Source: an uncultured Bacteriovoracaceae bacterium
Lineage (GTDB): Bacteria; Bdellovibrionota; Bacteriovoracia; Bacteriovoracales; Bacteriovoracaceae
Direction: 5' to 3'
Assembly: GCA_937931205.1 (NCBI GenBank)
Contig: CALHBF010000010.1
Span: 1-64,000, forward strand
DNA: 64,000 nucleotides
Both the position numbers and the translations under genes were made by a program. The notes under the pieces are model-generated. The model ran no database searches, was not told the DNA's origin, and saw only the letters and a program-made list of their open reading frames with translations. Below, in pieces: positions 45,724-54,974 of this stretch. Within the stretch, counting starts at the first letter, position 1. The number at the start of each line of letters is the position of its first letter.

Positions 45724-46842
45724 CTAAAAACCACTGGCAAAAGAAAACACCCAACGTCGGTCTTCTTTTTCACGGAAACCATCTCTTGAACGATCGACGG
45801 CGTAAGTAGTTAAATCAAGGGTCATATGACGAAGTTTAATCCCCAATCCACCAGAACCCCAACCGTCACCATAACCACCACGTAGGAAGATTTTACGAGC
45901 AATATCGATCTCTACCCCGCCGGCGACTCGACGTCTAAAACTAGTATCGTAGGAATCGTTTAAGTCTTTTAAATTGACTTCGAAATGCAGGCGCGAAGCT
46001 TGACCAATTTGTGGAGATACAGAAAAACCAACATCAACTGTTTGCTTAATCTGATTAGGAACTCCTCCAAAATTTTCACTATCACTGGTTTTACTGAAGT
46101 TTGAATTTGTAGCATTTCTAAGCACTGCTGAGAAAGTCGGAAGATAGGTATAAGGAAGAGTTAAACGTGCTCCAGCAGTTACTTGAACAGAGCTCCCTAT
46201 TCGATAATCACTATCTTGAATATTGATCTGCTGATCATGATCAATGGCCTTATACATTTCTCTTCTCATGAGATAAACACCAGAAACACCAAGCTTTAAC
46301 ACTCCACCGAATAATGAAGCGTTAAGGGCCATTACTGGACCGTGGTCTCTACGTTCAGCAATCTCAAATTGATTGGCGGAATCGTTGTTAATCACACTTC
46401 TATTTCGTTGAGATACCATGTAACCGAGAGTGAAATATCTCGTGGTAAAGTTCGGAAAGAGATTCACTCTTGAGTGCATAATCTCTCCACGATTTTCCGT
46501 TAAAATACTTCTCATCTCTTCCGGATCAAAAGACTTAATGTAGTTGGTAGGAATTTTGTAAGCAGGTCCATCGCTCATCGCACTTATTAGTTTAGATGAA
46601 CTCTCCAAGTGCATATTCAATAACTGAAAATCAAATTTTCTAACTGTTCCTAAGCCTGCTGGATTATAAAAAGCTGCCCAAGAGTCATCAACTTTATTGA
46701 TAAAGGCATTCCCCATGGCAAGTGCACGGGCAGATGTTACAAACTCAGGAAACGCATGGTCCTCAAAATCGAGAGCGGCCAAGACCTGGTTTGAAGAAAA
46801 AAGTGTTAATAATAGAAGTCCTACTCTTACCTTCATCATCAC
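45724..46842 (-). CDS. PorV/PorQ-like outer-membrane protein
   Basis: A 372-residue exported protein: signal peptide to about residue 22 (SNQVLAALD). The N-terminal EFVTSARALAMGNAF and WAAFYNPAGLG are the hallmark of PorV/FadL-like barrels that have an N-terminal plug region. The remainder is strand-rich, ending in FSFASGF with terminal Phe. The GTG/ATG/ATG start cluster leaves the first codon uncertain by two. The lipoprotein gene upstream is 42 nt away and in the same direction, so they may work together at the outer membrane. Confidence 0.75.
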   Translation of the reverse strand: MMMKVRVGLLLLTLFSSNQVLAALDFEDHAFPEFVTSARALAMGNAFINKVDDSWAAFYNPAGLGTVRKFDFQLLNMHLESSSKLISAMSDGPAYKIPTNYIKSFDPEEMRSILTENRGEIMHSRVNLFPNFTTRYFTLGYMVSQRNRSVINNDSANQFEIAERRDHGPVMALNASLFGGVLKLGVSGVYLMRREMYKAIDHDQQINIQDSDYRIGSSVQVTAGARLTLPYTYLPTFSAVLRNATNSNFSKTSDSENFGGVPNQIKQTVDVGFSVSPQIGQASRLHFEVNLKDLNDSYDTSFRRRVAGGVEIDIARKIFLRGGYGDGWGSGGLGIKLRHMTLDLTTYAVDRSRDGFREKEDRRWVFSFASGF

Positions 46843-46883
46843 ATCTTAACCTTATTAACTAGTTTGAAATAGATCGGAAAACT

Positions 46884-47588
46884 CTACCAACTGTATCCCA
46901 GACCAAAGCCCGTTCTCATGGCCCATTTATCGCTGGTCTTGGTACTTTCAAGGAGTTGAAAACCACTTTCTAGGCGAAAGAAAACACTCTGGTAATTAAT
47001 CTCAAGACCCAATGAGGACGTATAAACGTCGCTTTTAATTCGTGGGCGCTCACCTGCGTAGAAGCCCTTTTTAATGTGCCCGCGGTATTTATACTGACCC
47101 AGACCAAAGGAGAAATAGGGCATGAAAAAAGGATTTAATCTGTATCCATAAATTCCCCAATACTCTTGGGCGTTTAGCCTGAACTCAATATCTTTCTTAT
47201 CAGACTCGTGACGATTCCCACCTACTAGATAGGCAAAAGAAAGTTTGTGTCCGTCTCCTCCACCCTTAGCACTACCAATAAATTGAAACTTACCACCAAT
47301 AAGAGAATTGGCCGAACCAACATGGGACCACACAATATCGAATTGATCAAAAAGGCCGGTAGAAAACTGATAAGCGGTACGTGAAATCTCATCGTAAGCG
47401 ACACCGCTTATTCCATCATTATTACCTTTTAAGCGGGCCAGATGAGCAGTAGTTTTATAAAGCTCGATACTTGACTTAAATCCACCACCTTGCACTTCTG
47501 GACTTAAAAATCTCTGACTAGGCAGAATAAAACGAGTCGCACAACCTGACAAAATCAGAGTGGTAAATAATAAAAGAAGTGTTTTCAT
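46884..47588 (-). CDS. Outer-membrane lipoprotein of unknown function
   Basis: About 234 residues. ATG 47588 gives a signal peptide with lipobox LILSGC (Cys16). A GTG at 47612 is the longer alternative; neither has a good SD. The mature part is strand-rich and aromatic, ending MRTGFGLGYSW, similar to a small barrel. No family recognised. It is divergent, about 110 nt from the Ig-repeat lipoprotein start, so the two promoters lie back to back. Confidence 0.6.
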   Translation of the reverse strand: MKTLLLLFTTLILSGCATRFILPSQRFLSPEVQGGGFKSSIELYKTTAHLARLKGNNDGISGVAYDEISRTAYQFSTGLFDQFDIVWSHVGSANSLIGGKFQFIGSAKGGGDGHKLSFAYLVGGNRHESDKKDIEFRLNAQEYWGIYGYRLNPFFMPYFSFGLGQYKYRGHIKKGFYAGERPRIKSDVYTSSLGLEINYQSVFFRLESGFQLLESTKTSDKWAMRTGFGLGYSW

Positions 47589-47698
47589 AACGTTAATTTT
47601 AACAAGACTCACATCAGGTTGAAGGGTGAGGTAAAAACTGCCTCTTTAAAATGACATCTCTTAATTTTCGACTCTCAAGTGCCGAAAAATCTCTTAAG

Positions 47699-50600
47699 AT
47701 GAGTAAACTTACCCTACTGCTATTCTCACTATTTTTGGTTTCATGTCAGGTTGAAAAAAAATCTGGCGGAGATGACTATATTTCAGATCACCGTAAAGCG
47801 ACGAATAGCTTTACCGTTAAAAATACGCAGACAGGAACATTAAAAGAGCCGCAAACACTCACTTTCACTCTTTCATTTCCTTCCGATGTCATTGTTACTG
47901 GCGTTCCTCAACTTGATATTGAAATTGGAAGTACTATCCGTAAGGCCGTCTATCAATCAGGTGATGGAACAAAAACCCTTACCTTTAGTTATGACATCAT
48001 TGCTGCTGATAATGATGCCGATGGAATTAAATTTAAAAGCATCGATCTCAATGGTGGCTCATTGCAATTCATGCTTAATGAAGTACTGACAAATTGTTCG
48101 ACTTCTATCAAAGAGGTCCATTACAAAACTTTACGCGTTGATAACACTGCTCCGACAATTACTAACATCACCCATGCTCACCCACCTGGAACATATTACT
48201 GGAATGATAAACTTAACTTCTCAGTAAAATTCAGTGAAAAGATTGTAGTCACTGGTGTACCTGAACTTGATTTAAATTTTACGGCCGGTGGTTTGCAAAA
48301 AGCTCAATATGTAAGTGGCTCTGGTTCAGATACCCTCACTTTCCGTTACAACATTGCAGATACGGCCGCTGCGACAGGGATTACTTTCCCTGCCGGTATT
48401 ACTCTTAATGCAGGGACGATTAAAGACCTTAATGGGTTTGATCTCATCAATACTATCAGTGCGGCCATTGCTACGAATGCCCGTAACTTGACTCTCCCCT
48501 TAGTTGTTGAAGGAAGAATCCCCAAACTTGTCTCTGTCGATCTTCCTCCCAATGGAGCATACGGTGCAGCTCAGGAGCTTGACTTCACTTTAGTCTTTGA
48601 TCGTGATGTTAATATCTTTGGAAATTCCCGTCTTGAACTTACTGTCGGTTCAACTATAAGACATGCCAATCTTCAAAGCGGAGATGGAACAAGTGAATTA
48701 ACTTTTCGCTACATTCCTATTCCAGGCGACGAAGATAGTAATGGTATTGCTCTAACAAACTCAGTTGTTTTCCCGACTCCTGCCACTGACTATATTTCTT
48801 CAACAGCAGGAGCAACTGCTCCTTATCGTTTTGCCAATATTCCTACAAATAATAATTTAAAGAGTCCTGTCACGACAGGAATTCGTATCGCGGCCATCCA
48901 GCCACGTATCACTAATATTACCAGAACCAATGATAGTACCAATAGTCCAAGAACCAATGCTCCTGATAATGTCTGGAATATTGGCCAAGATTTATTTCTG
49001 CAAGTTCAGTTTAATACTCCCATTTTTGTGAACAACGACAATGGATCTCCAACGCTCAATTTTACGATTAATGGTGTTTCAAAAACGGCAACATACCTTT
49101 CAGGCGGAGATGGCCAGACCACACTCATTTTCCGATACACTGTTGTCGAAGGTGATAATTCAAATGGAGCTGATATTGGAGTGGGAACCTTCAACCTCAA
49201 TAACTCGGTGATTGAAGATGCACGAGAAACGCAAGCGCAAGTGACCATTACCCAAACAACCGTATTGCAAACTGTGATTGATGGAGTGAGACCGACTGTC
49301 AGCGCTGTGCAAGCTCCTGCTAACGGAACATATTCGCAAGTAAACCCATTAACCAATCTCGACTTCCCAGTGCAATTCTCTGAGCCAGTTGTCCTCGTCG
49401 CAACCAATGCCAGTGATCTTCCTATTACCATTGGAGCTACAACTCGTAATGCACAGGCGACATCAACTCTTTCGGCCGGAGTGGCCAATCGTTTTTTAAC
49501 ATTTCGATATACCATTGCGAATACTGATAATGACAGCGATGGAATCGCGATCACTTCACCCATCACTAATGCTGCCAATGTGAGAGATAATGCTGGTAAT
49601 ACAGCAGTTGATCTGACCTATACTGCTCCCAATTTAGCTAATGTGTTGGTTGATACGACCAGACCAATGATCACCAGTGTGGTTGAGCCAGCAGCGACAA
49701 CTTATGTGGGAGGACAAACCCTTACCTTTACTGTAAATTTCAGTGAGCCAGTTACCTATACAGGTACACCTCGCATTCTTTTGGATATTGGCGGAACCAT
49801 AGTCAATGCCAATGTCACAACACCTGCTCTACCAGCAACCACTGCTTTAACATTCTCCTACACGCCGATTGTTTCTAATCTCAGCGATACGGCAATAAGT
49901 TTTCTCGCTCTTGAAGCAGCAACTCGCTCTGCTATTCAAGATATCGGGAGAAACAATATTGGAAACGTTAATCTTCCAGCAATGGTGAATACGATCGGAG
50001 TTGATTCCCGCGCTCCTAGCATGACTCCTTCACTTATCAGTGCTGCTGGCTACTACGAAGTGGGCGAAGTGATTCAGGTAAGACTGACTGCCAATGAAGA
50101 TGTAACAGTCACCGGCTCTCCTATTTTGAGAAGTAATCTAGGTGGAAGCAATGTTGATTTCGCTTATCAGCCAACCGGCAGTACAGCGACTCAGCTTATT
50201 TTTGAGTACACAGTCATAGCAAGTGATTTTGACTTTGATGGACTAGGAAATATTTCTACTCTTACCAACTTTAATGATATTGAAGATGACTTCGGTAACA
50301 GTCCAGTAGCGGCATTGGCCTCAACTCTCACCATGTCAGGAATAAAAGTTAAACCGACTAGTTTCCTTGCTTGGTCAGCAGGACAGACGACTGATGTTTA
50401 TGAAGGGTTAAATTTATTCTCAGGACCTGCAACGACATGTGGAGCGGCCAACTGCTTTAGTCTTACAGGTGTGGAGACAGTCGGCAGCAGTGTAAACAAT
50501 ATTGATACAGTGTTTTTACGTTTACGAGTTAATAGTGTTCCAGCTAGCAATGATACGCTTTTAGAGAATTTTTCAATTGAGAATAGCGGTGGAAATATTC

Positions 50601-50851
50601 TTCTCGTTCCAAACTCTCCCGTTACAAGCTTGCGCCGTAATGGAGTAGTTATTAATCTAGATGGGAATGGAAAATATCCATTGGGAGTAGGCTTTAATAC
50701 CCTCTTTAACTTAGAAGTAAGCTTTGCGGCGCCGATATCATCGCCAGAGATTGCAAGTCCAGATTTTACAGGACAGGTAAGACATATCTTATTTTTCTCA
50801 GGGCCATTATCAGCGACTCAAAGAACAGCCGTACAAACAGCAGCTAACTAA
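47699..50851 (+). CDS. Large surface lipoprotein with seven Ig-like repeats
   Basis: About 1050 residues from ATG 47699 (an ATG at 47651 adds 16). The signal ends LFLVSC. Seven strand-rich repeats of 105-135 residues follow (mature positions about 35-885), each with a core like YQSGDGTKTLTFSY and a DxDxDGI-type turn that could bind calcium, and each starting near an IxSV..P..G.Y pattern. The last 180 residues are different: WSAGQTTDVYEGLNLFSG onward resembles a lectin-like/LamG sandwich. This is a probable adhesin or surface-binding protein. Repeat number and divergence suggest old duplications. The 3' end overlaps a small antisense gene by 8 bp. Confidence 0.75.
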   Translation: MSKLTLLLFSLFLVSCQVEKKSGGDDYISDHRKATNSFTVKNTQTGTLKEPQTLTFTLSFPSDVIVTGVPQLDIEIGSTIRKAVYQSGDGTKTLTFSYDIIAADNDADGIKFKSIDLNGGSLQFMLNEVLTNCSTSIKEVHYKTLRVDNTAPTITNITHAHPPGTYYWNDKLNFSVKFSEKIVVTGVPELDLNFTAGGLQKAQYVSGSGSDTLTFRYNIADTAAATGITFPAGITLNAGTIKDLNGFDLINTISAAIATNARNLTLPLVVEGRIPKLVSVDLPPNGAYGAAQELDFTLVFDRDVNIFGNSRLELTVGSTIRHANLQSGDGTSELTFRYIPIPGDEDSNGIALTNSVVFPTPATDYISSTAGATAPYRFANIPTNNNLKSPVTTGIRIAAIQPRITNITRTNDSTNSPRTNAPDNVWNIGQDLFLQVQFNTPIFVNNDNGSPTLNFTINGVSKTATYLSGGDGQTTLIFRYTVVEGDNSNGADIGVGTFNLNNSVIEDARETQAQVTITQTTVLQTVIDGVRPTVSAVQAPANGTYSQVNPLTNLDFPVQFSEPVVLVATNASDLPITIGATTRNAQATSTLSAGVANRFLTFRYTIANTDNDSDGIAITSPITNAANVRDNAGNTAVDLTYTAPNLANVLVDTTRPMITSVVEPAATTYVGGQTLTFTVNFSEPVTYTGTPRILLDIGGTIVNANVTTPALPATTALTFSYTPIVSNLSDTAISFLALEAATRSAIQDIGRNNIGNVNLPAMVNTIGVDSRAPSMTPSLISAAGYYEVGEVIQVRLTANEDVTVTGSPILRSNLGGSNVDFAYQPTGSTATQLIFEYTVIASDFDFDGLGNISTLTNFNDIEDDFGNSPVAALASTLTMSGIKVKPTSFLAWSAGQTTDVYEGLNLFSGPATTCGAANCFSLTGVETVGSSVNNIDTVFLRLRVNSVPASNDTLLENFSIENSGGNILLVPNSPVTSLRRNGVVINLDGNGKYPLGVGFNTLFNLEVSFAAPISSPEIASPDFTGQVRHILFFSGPLSATQRTAVQTAAN

Positions 50852-50957
50852 GCTTCTTGCGCTTAACAATAATAGGCGGACCGGCCATGAGCCTTTCTGC
50901 CTCACGCAAGACTTTGATCTGCAGCCACTTTAGTTTCTTGGTAAGCATTAACAGCAT
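50844..50957 (-). CDS. Candidate 37-residue small basic protein
   Basis: An ATG at 50957 lies 7 nt after a perfect AAGGAG (50970-50965) and opens a 37-codon frame: MLLMLTKKLKWLQIKVLREA continuing to a basic KRKKLS end. The N-terminal third is hydrophobic/basic, the middle is an amphipathic helix, and AGPPII breaks it. An 8-bp hairpin (50973-50980 with 50989-50996) directly precedes the RBS. The leucine dehydrogenase terminator lies just upstream, so this is a separate transcript. The stop overlaps the convergent lipoprotein stop by 8 bp. A membrane-associating or toxin-like peptide is possible; no family known. Confidence 0.5.
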   Translation of the reverse strand: MLLMLTKKLKWLQIKVLREAERLMAGPPIIVKRKKLS

Positions 50958-50972
50958 AAATCAACTCCTTCT

Positions 50973-50996
50973 TTATCTTTCGACTAAAAAAGATAA
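50973..50996 (-). promoter_or_regulatory. Leader hairpin next to the small-gene RBS
   Basis: On the minus strand TTATCTTT (50996-50989) pairs with AAAGATAA (50980-50973) around an 8-nt loop. The AAGGAG of the small ORF starts 3 nt after it, an arrangement also seen at 31842-31870. Confidence 0.45.
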
Positions 50997-51011
50997 GCAG
51001 GAATGATGCCA

Positions 51012-51038
51012 AATAAAAAAGGGCCTCAGATGAGGCCC
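51012..51038 (-). terminator. Terminator of the leucine dehydrogenase gene
   Basis: On the minus strand GGGCCTCA pairs with TGAGGCCC (51038-51021) around a 2-nt loop, followed by TTTTTTATTT. It lies 12 nt after the stop at 51050. Confidence 0.9.
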
Positions 51039-51049
51039 TTTCATTATGA

Positions 51050-52153
51050 CTATCTTCTTTTTTGACCAGGCATACGATGCGAAACTTTACCAAGATAACT
51101 TGTCTTGATTTGTCTCATGGCCGTAATTCGATTCTCGGCCATCACATCAGCAGCCTTATTAACAGGGATATTTTGAGCTTCAGCGATCTTGAACACTTCT
51201 AAAGTCTTATCATAGATTGTATCTACCATACGACGAGACTTAGAATCGGCCCAGCCTTCAAACTCAATAGACACGTTCATCACACCACCAGCATTTACCA
51301 GGTAATCTGGAGCATAAAGGATGCCTTTCTCTTTTAGAATAAGGCCATGACGATCTTCTTTAAGTTGGTTATTAGCAGCACCACAAACAATCTTCGCTTT
51401 TAGTTGCGGGATCGTTTCATCATTTACTGATGCACCAAGAGCACAAGGAGCATAAACATCACAAGCAACACTAAAGATTTCATTCGGAGCTACAAACTTA
51501 GCAGATGGAACTCCTTCTTTCATTCTCTGAATATTTCTTTCGTTCACATCAGTATAAACAATTGTTGCTCCAGCTTCATGAAGAAGCTTGGCAAGTTCAA
51601 AACCAACCGAACCAACACCTTGGATCGCAATAGTTTTACCTTTAAGATCGCGCTTACCAAAAGCTTTAGTAACAGATGCTTCGATTCCACGAAACACACC
51701 GAGGGCCGTATAAGGCGATGGGTTTCCAGATCCACCATTGGCCTGAGCAACACCAGTAACATAATTTGTTTCAGTAAAGATGTGCTCAATATCATCAACA
51801 CTTGTGTTCACATCTTCAGCCGTAATATAGCGACCATTGAGAGACTCAATAAAGCGTCCAAATGATCTAAAAAGTGCTTCATTCTTATCTTTAGGGTCGG
51901 CGATGATTACCGCCTTTCCCCCACCGAGATTAAGGCCAGAAATGGCGTTTTTGTAGGTCATACCGCGAGATAAACGAAGAACATCAACCAGGGCATCTTC
52001 TTCGCTGGCATAAGGCCAAAGTCTCGTCCCACCTAGAGCAGGTCCTAATGTCGTATCATGGATACCAATAATTGCTTTTAACCCACATGATTTATCTTGA
52101 ACGAAAATCACTTCCTCGTGGCCCATTGAATACATCTTTTCTAGAGTTAACAT
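51050..52153 (-). CDS. Leucine dehydrogenase (Glu/Leu/Phe/Val dehydrogenase family)
   Basis: About 367 residues from ATG 52153 (AAGGAG 6 nt upstream; the frame opens at 52171). The substrate half has GPALGGTRLWPY, the catalytic region LNLGGGKAVI (Lys about 80) and TAEDVNTSVDDIE; the NAD half has IAIQGVGSVGFELAKLLHEAG. The NAAANQLK-like GAANNQLKED is typical. It deaminates leucine, valine and isoleucine to 2-oxoacids, the substrate type of the E1 gene at 40.5 kb. Its own terminator follows. Confidence 0.88.
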   Translation of the reverse strand: MLTLEKMYSMGHEEVIFVQDKSCGLKAIIGIHDTTLGPALGGTRLWPYASEEDALVDVLRLSRGMTYKNAISGLNLGGGKAVIIADPKDKNEALFRSFGRFIESLNGRYITAEDVNTSVDDIEHIFTETNYVTGVAQANGGSGNPSPYTALGVFRGIEASVTKAFGKRDLKGKTIAIQGVGSVGFELAKLLHEAGATIVYTDVNERNIQRMKEGVPSAKFVAPNEIFSVACDVYAPCALGASVNDETIPQLKAKIVCGAANNQLKEDRHGLILKEKGILYAPDYLVNAGGVMNVSIEFEGWADSKSRRMVDTIYDKTLEVFKIAEAQNIPVNKAADVMAENRITAMRQIKTSYLGKVSHRMPGQKRR

Positions 52154-52267
52154 GTCGGTCTCCTTTCTCACTATTTGCTAGTGACCAGAATCTCAAGTTC
52201 AGTTAAGATTAAACTTTAATGAAAGAAAGTTTCTGCCTCTCATTAGCATTTGACAAGGATGTTTTTA

Positions 52268-52579
52268 ATGCCCAAAGTGTCGCTCATTGATACCAATCAA
52301 GTCTTTGAAATTTCTCAAGACGCCATTCTTCATGACGCACTTGATACGCAAGGATGTAAACTTCCCTTTGGTTGTTTAGCAGGATCATGTGGTGCTTGTC
52401 GCATTGAAGTGATAAATCCTGAAGCTCTTCATCCTGCAGGTGCGGTGGAACAAAATACGATTGAAGCTCTTTGTGAAGAAAGAAAAAATGCTGGACTTAA
52501 ACCACTAATCATTCGTCTTAGTTGTCGGGCCAAGATCAAGACTGATGTTCAGATCAAAGTTATTAATGACGAGTCTTAG
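52268..52579 (+). CDS. 2Fe-2S ferredoxin
   Basis: About 103 residues from ATG 52268, 8 nt after AAGGA; a longer frame opens at 52250. The plant-type ferredoxin motif is CKLPFGCLAGSCGACRIEV, with the fourth Cys in RLSCRAKIK, so all four cluster ligands are present. It could carry electrons to a reductase or dioxygenase; the convergent neighbour is a thioredoxin reductase-like flavoprotein (3 bp apart). Redox partner is inference. Confidence 0.85.
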   Translation: MPKVSLIDTNQVFEISQDAILHDALDTQGCKLPFGCLAGSCGACRIEVINPEALHPAGAVEQNTIEALCEERKNAGLKPLIIRLSCRAKIKTDVQIKVINDES

Positions 52580-52582
52580 AAA

Positions 52583-53557
52583 TTAACGTCGAAGCTTGCG
52601 AATTTTTTGATTGATATCATTGGCCGCAGAGACTGCATGATCCCAGGCCGTATAGATTTGTTTGCGCGTATTGGCCTTTAAATCACCTGCAACATAAAGA
52701 TTGGCCACAGATGTCTCACCAGCCGTATTGGCCTTTACAAAGCCTCTCTCATCAAGATCTGCCCCTAACATACGGGCGAGCTCATTGTAGACAATCATAC
52801 CAAGTGAAACAAAGCAGATATCCACTTTGAGGTGATGACCATTTTCAAAATCAATCTGTGAAAGAATTCCTCTCTCCTTACCTTGGAGACCTGTGATTTT
52901 TTCTTTTATGATTTTAAATTTATATTTCTCAACAAGCGCTTCAACTTCATCACTTAGATTCAGCTCCTCGCCGTGAGTGAGAATCGAAATGGGAACTTCA
53001 TACCGTTCATGAAGCATGATGGCCACCCAAGCAGCCCCTGAGTTATGTCCAATCACAGCGGTGTTCTTACCGAGCACATGATGACCATCACAGATCAGGC
53101 AATAATCCATCGTTTGAGCATTGGCATATTCAAAAATAGGTTCAATGCTTCCATTGATGATCGGCTGAACATCCATCACTCCCGTGCAGAGAATAACATA
53201 ATGAGCGCAATACACTTCATTCTTGGAAGTTGTAATTTCAAACATCCCATCACTTCTTTTTGACAAAGAAGTCACTCCCACGTTTTTATGAAGATAGAGT
53301 TTATTTTTAAATTCTGAATCTTGAATCCATTTTATTGTTTCAAGATTAGGATCTTCGATTCCTCGTTTATACTCTAAATGGGCGGGCATGTTTTCTACAC
53401 GTCTTACCCACATCGCACGCGACTTCTTCTTATCTTTGGGGGTTCCTGGAAAGAAAAGACATTCATCATTATTGAGCACTGTACGAAGTGCTGCCATCAC
53501 ACCAGCAGAACCCCCGCCAATGACACATACTTGATAAATCTTTTTTTCCATAAACAT
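52583..53557 (-). CDS. Thioredoxin reductase-like FAD/NAD(P) oxidoreductase
   Basis: A 324-residue two-dinucleotide-fold flavoprotein. FAD motif GGGSAGVMAA near 13-22; a CxxC in YCLICDGHHV near 142-151 matches the active disulfide of thioredoxin reductase; the second nucleotide motif is AVIGHNSGAAW; C-terminal LYVAGDLKANTRKQIYTAW is the FAD-binding end. Thus it could reduce thioredoxin or accept electrons from the adjacent ferredoxin. The start lies 6 nt after the CNNM gene stop, in the same operon; a second ATG at 53551 is possible. Confidence 0.8.
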   Translation of the reverse strand: MFMEKKIYQVCVIGGGSAGVMAALRTVLNNDECLFFPGTPKDKKKSRAMWVRRVENMPAHLEYKRGIEDPNLETIKWIQDSEFKNKLYLHKNVGVTSLSKRSDGMFEITTSKNEVYCAHYVILCTGVMDVQPIINGSIEPIFEYANAQTMDYCLICDGHHVLGKNTAVIGHNSGAAWVAIMLHERYEVPISILTHGEELNLSDEVEALVEKYKFKIIKEKITGLQGKERGILSQIDFENGHHLKVDICFVSLGMIVYNELARMLGADLDERGFVKANTAGETSVANLYVAGDLKANTRKQIYTAWDHAVSAANDINQKIRKLRR

Positions 53558-53563
53558 CTGATG

Positions 53564-54874
53564 TTATTTTGCTGCAATAATGCGAGCATCTTCTTTTTCC
53601 TCAACATGAGGATTAATGATGTGCTCTCCAGAAGTCGACTTAATTTTAACTTCTTTAATTTCAGAATTTTTAACACGCACCAATTCAAAAGAATATTTGT
53701 CCCAAATGATCATGTGACCTTTCTTAGGAAAGTTATTTCCTAAGTGCTCCATCAAAAATCCATTGAGTGTAGAATAGTTATCATTTAGAGGAATCTTAAT
53801 ATCATATTCGTTATAAAGATCTCGAAGAGAAATCGTCGGCGGCACAATCACCCCTTCCTCAGATTCAACTCCCAGAATTCCGTCTTGTTCATCATCATGC
53901 TCATCACGAATTTCACCAAAAATTTCTTCCATGATGTCTTCGAGAGTAAGCATACCTACGACAATGCCGTTTTCATCTTTCACCAACGCTAAGTGAACTT
54001 TTTTTCTATTCATGTGGTCAAAAACAGCATGAATTTTCATGTGCTCATAAACATAAAATGGCGGCTTTACATATCTGGTAACATTAAATTTTTGTTTGTC
54101 CTGATCATCAGCAAAAGCTAAATCTTTTACGTGCAAGAAGCCAAGTACTTCATCCAGATCTTCGTCATACACTGGATATCGTGAATGGGCATCTTCCTTA
54201 ACTAGCTTAATGATCTCTTGGTAACTCATATCCTTTTGAATACCTTCAATGCTGGTACGAGGAACCATGATGTCTTTTACTTTAATCGACGGGAATTCTA
54301 AGATCGAAGTAAGGAGTTCAAGTTGTTTTGAATCCATACTTTTCTTCTCTTCGGCCATCTCCACCATCACTTCAATATCATCTTTCGTCACCTGGCGCCC
54401 TTGCACCTGGGCATTCTTACCAAGGACAAGTTCAATGATTTTCATAAAGATTTTTACCATCGGGTAGAGCATGTAATAAAAACCAATGAGAACAATCATA
54501 CAAAGCGGAGCGATTTTTTCAGCTTTACCACGTGCAAACGTCTTCGGCAGGATCTCTCCTACAAATAAAATCACCATCGTTGTTACAAATACTGAAATCG
54601 CAATGGCGTCATTGGCAAAAAACCGCTGAGCAATCGAAGTCGACAATGAAGCGATAAAAATATTAACGAAGTTATTCCCTACCAGGATGGTAGTTAAAAT
54701 ATCATTAGGTTTAGTTAGCCATTGTTTTATGGCCCATGAATCTATCCCATGCTCTTCTGCAATCTGTTTCGCCTTTTCATGAGGAAGTGACATTAGAGCC
54801 GCCTCTGAACCGGAGAAAAAACCAGAAAGTAATAGAGAGACTAGGATTAACAATAGTTCTTGATCAGCACTCAT
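53564..54874 (-). CDS. CNNM/CorC-HlyC family membrane protein with CBS domains
   Basis: A 436-residue protein: an N-terminal CNNM transmembrane domain (four helices, SGFFSGSEAALMSLP near 17-31, NDILTTILVGNNFVNIF), two CBS domains (about 200-330, IMVPRTSIEGIQ and LVKDENGIVVGMLTLEDI) and a C-terminal CorC domain. Members act in Mg2+/Co2+ efflux or resistance; the hemolysin name is historical. Transcribed from an extended -10 promoter about 100 nt upstream, with an unusually long leader. Confidence 0.87.
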   Translation of the reverse strand: MSADQELLLILVSLLLSGFFSGSEAALMSLPHEKAKQIAEEHGIDSWAIKQWLTKPNDILTTILVGNNFVNIFIASLSTSIAQRFFANDAIAISVFVTTMVILFVGEILPKTFARGKAEKIAPLCMIVLIGFYYMLYPMVKIFMKIIELVLGKNAQVQGRQVTKDDIEVMVEMAEEKKSMDSKQLELLTSILEFPSIKVKDIMVPRTSIEGIQKDMSYQEIIKLVKEDAHSRYPVYDEDLDEVLGFLHVKDLAFADDQDKQKFNVTRYVKPPFYVYEHMKIHAVFDHMNRKKVHLALVKDENGIVVGMLTLEDIMEEIFGEIRDEHDDEQDGILGVESEEGVIVPPTISLRDLYNEYDIKIPLNDNYSTLNGFLMEHLGNNFPKKGHMIIWDKYSFELVRVKNSEIKEVKIKSTSGEHIINPHVEEKEDARIIAAK

Positions 54875-54974
54875 GAGTTGCAGCCTAGGTCTTTATAAAA
54901 TGAGAAAAGGGAAAGTGTAAGTGACGTTTCGGACGGGGGTTCTATGGGAAAGATCTCCTGTTAGTTAAAGACTA

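Noticed and set aside
49006-49578. A 190-codon antisense frame in the Ig-repeat lipoprotein gene
   Set aside because: It arises from stop-poor antisense sequence of a repetitive Thr/Ser/Asn-rich gene; no RBS or family match.
50902-51093. A 63-codon minus frame across the leucine dehydrogenase terminator
   Set aside because: It runs through the terminator hairpin, has no SD, and conflicts with the better supported 37-codon ORF in another frame.
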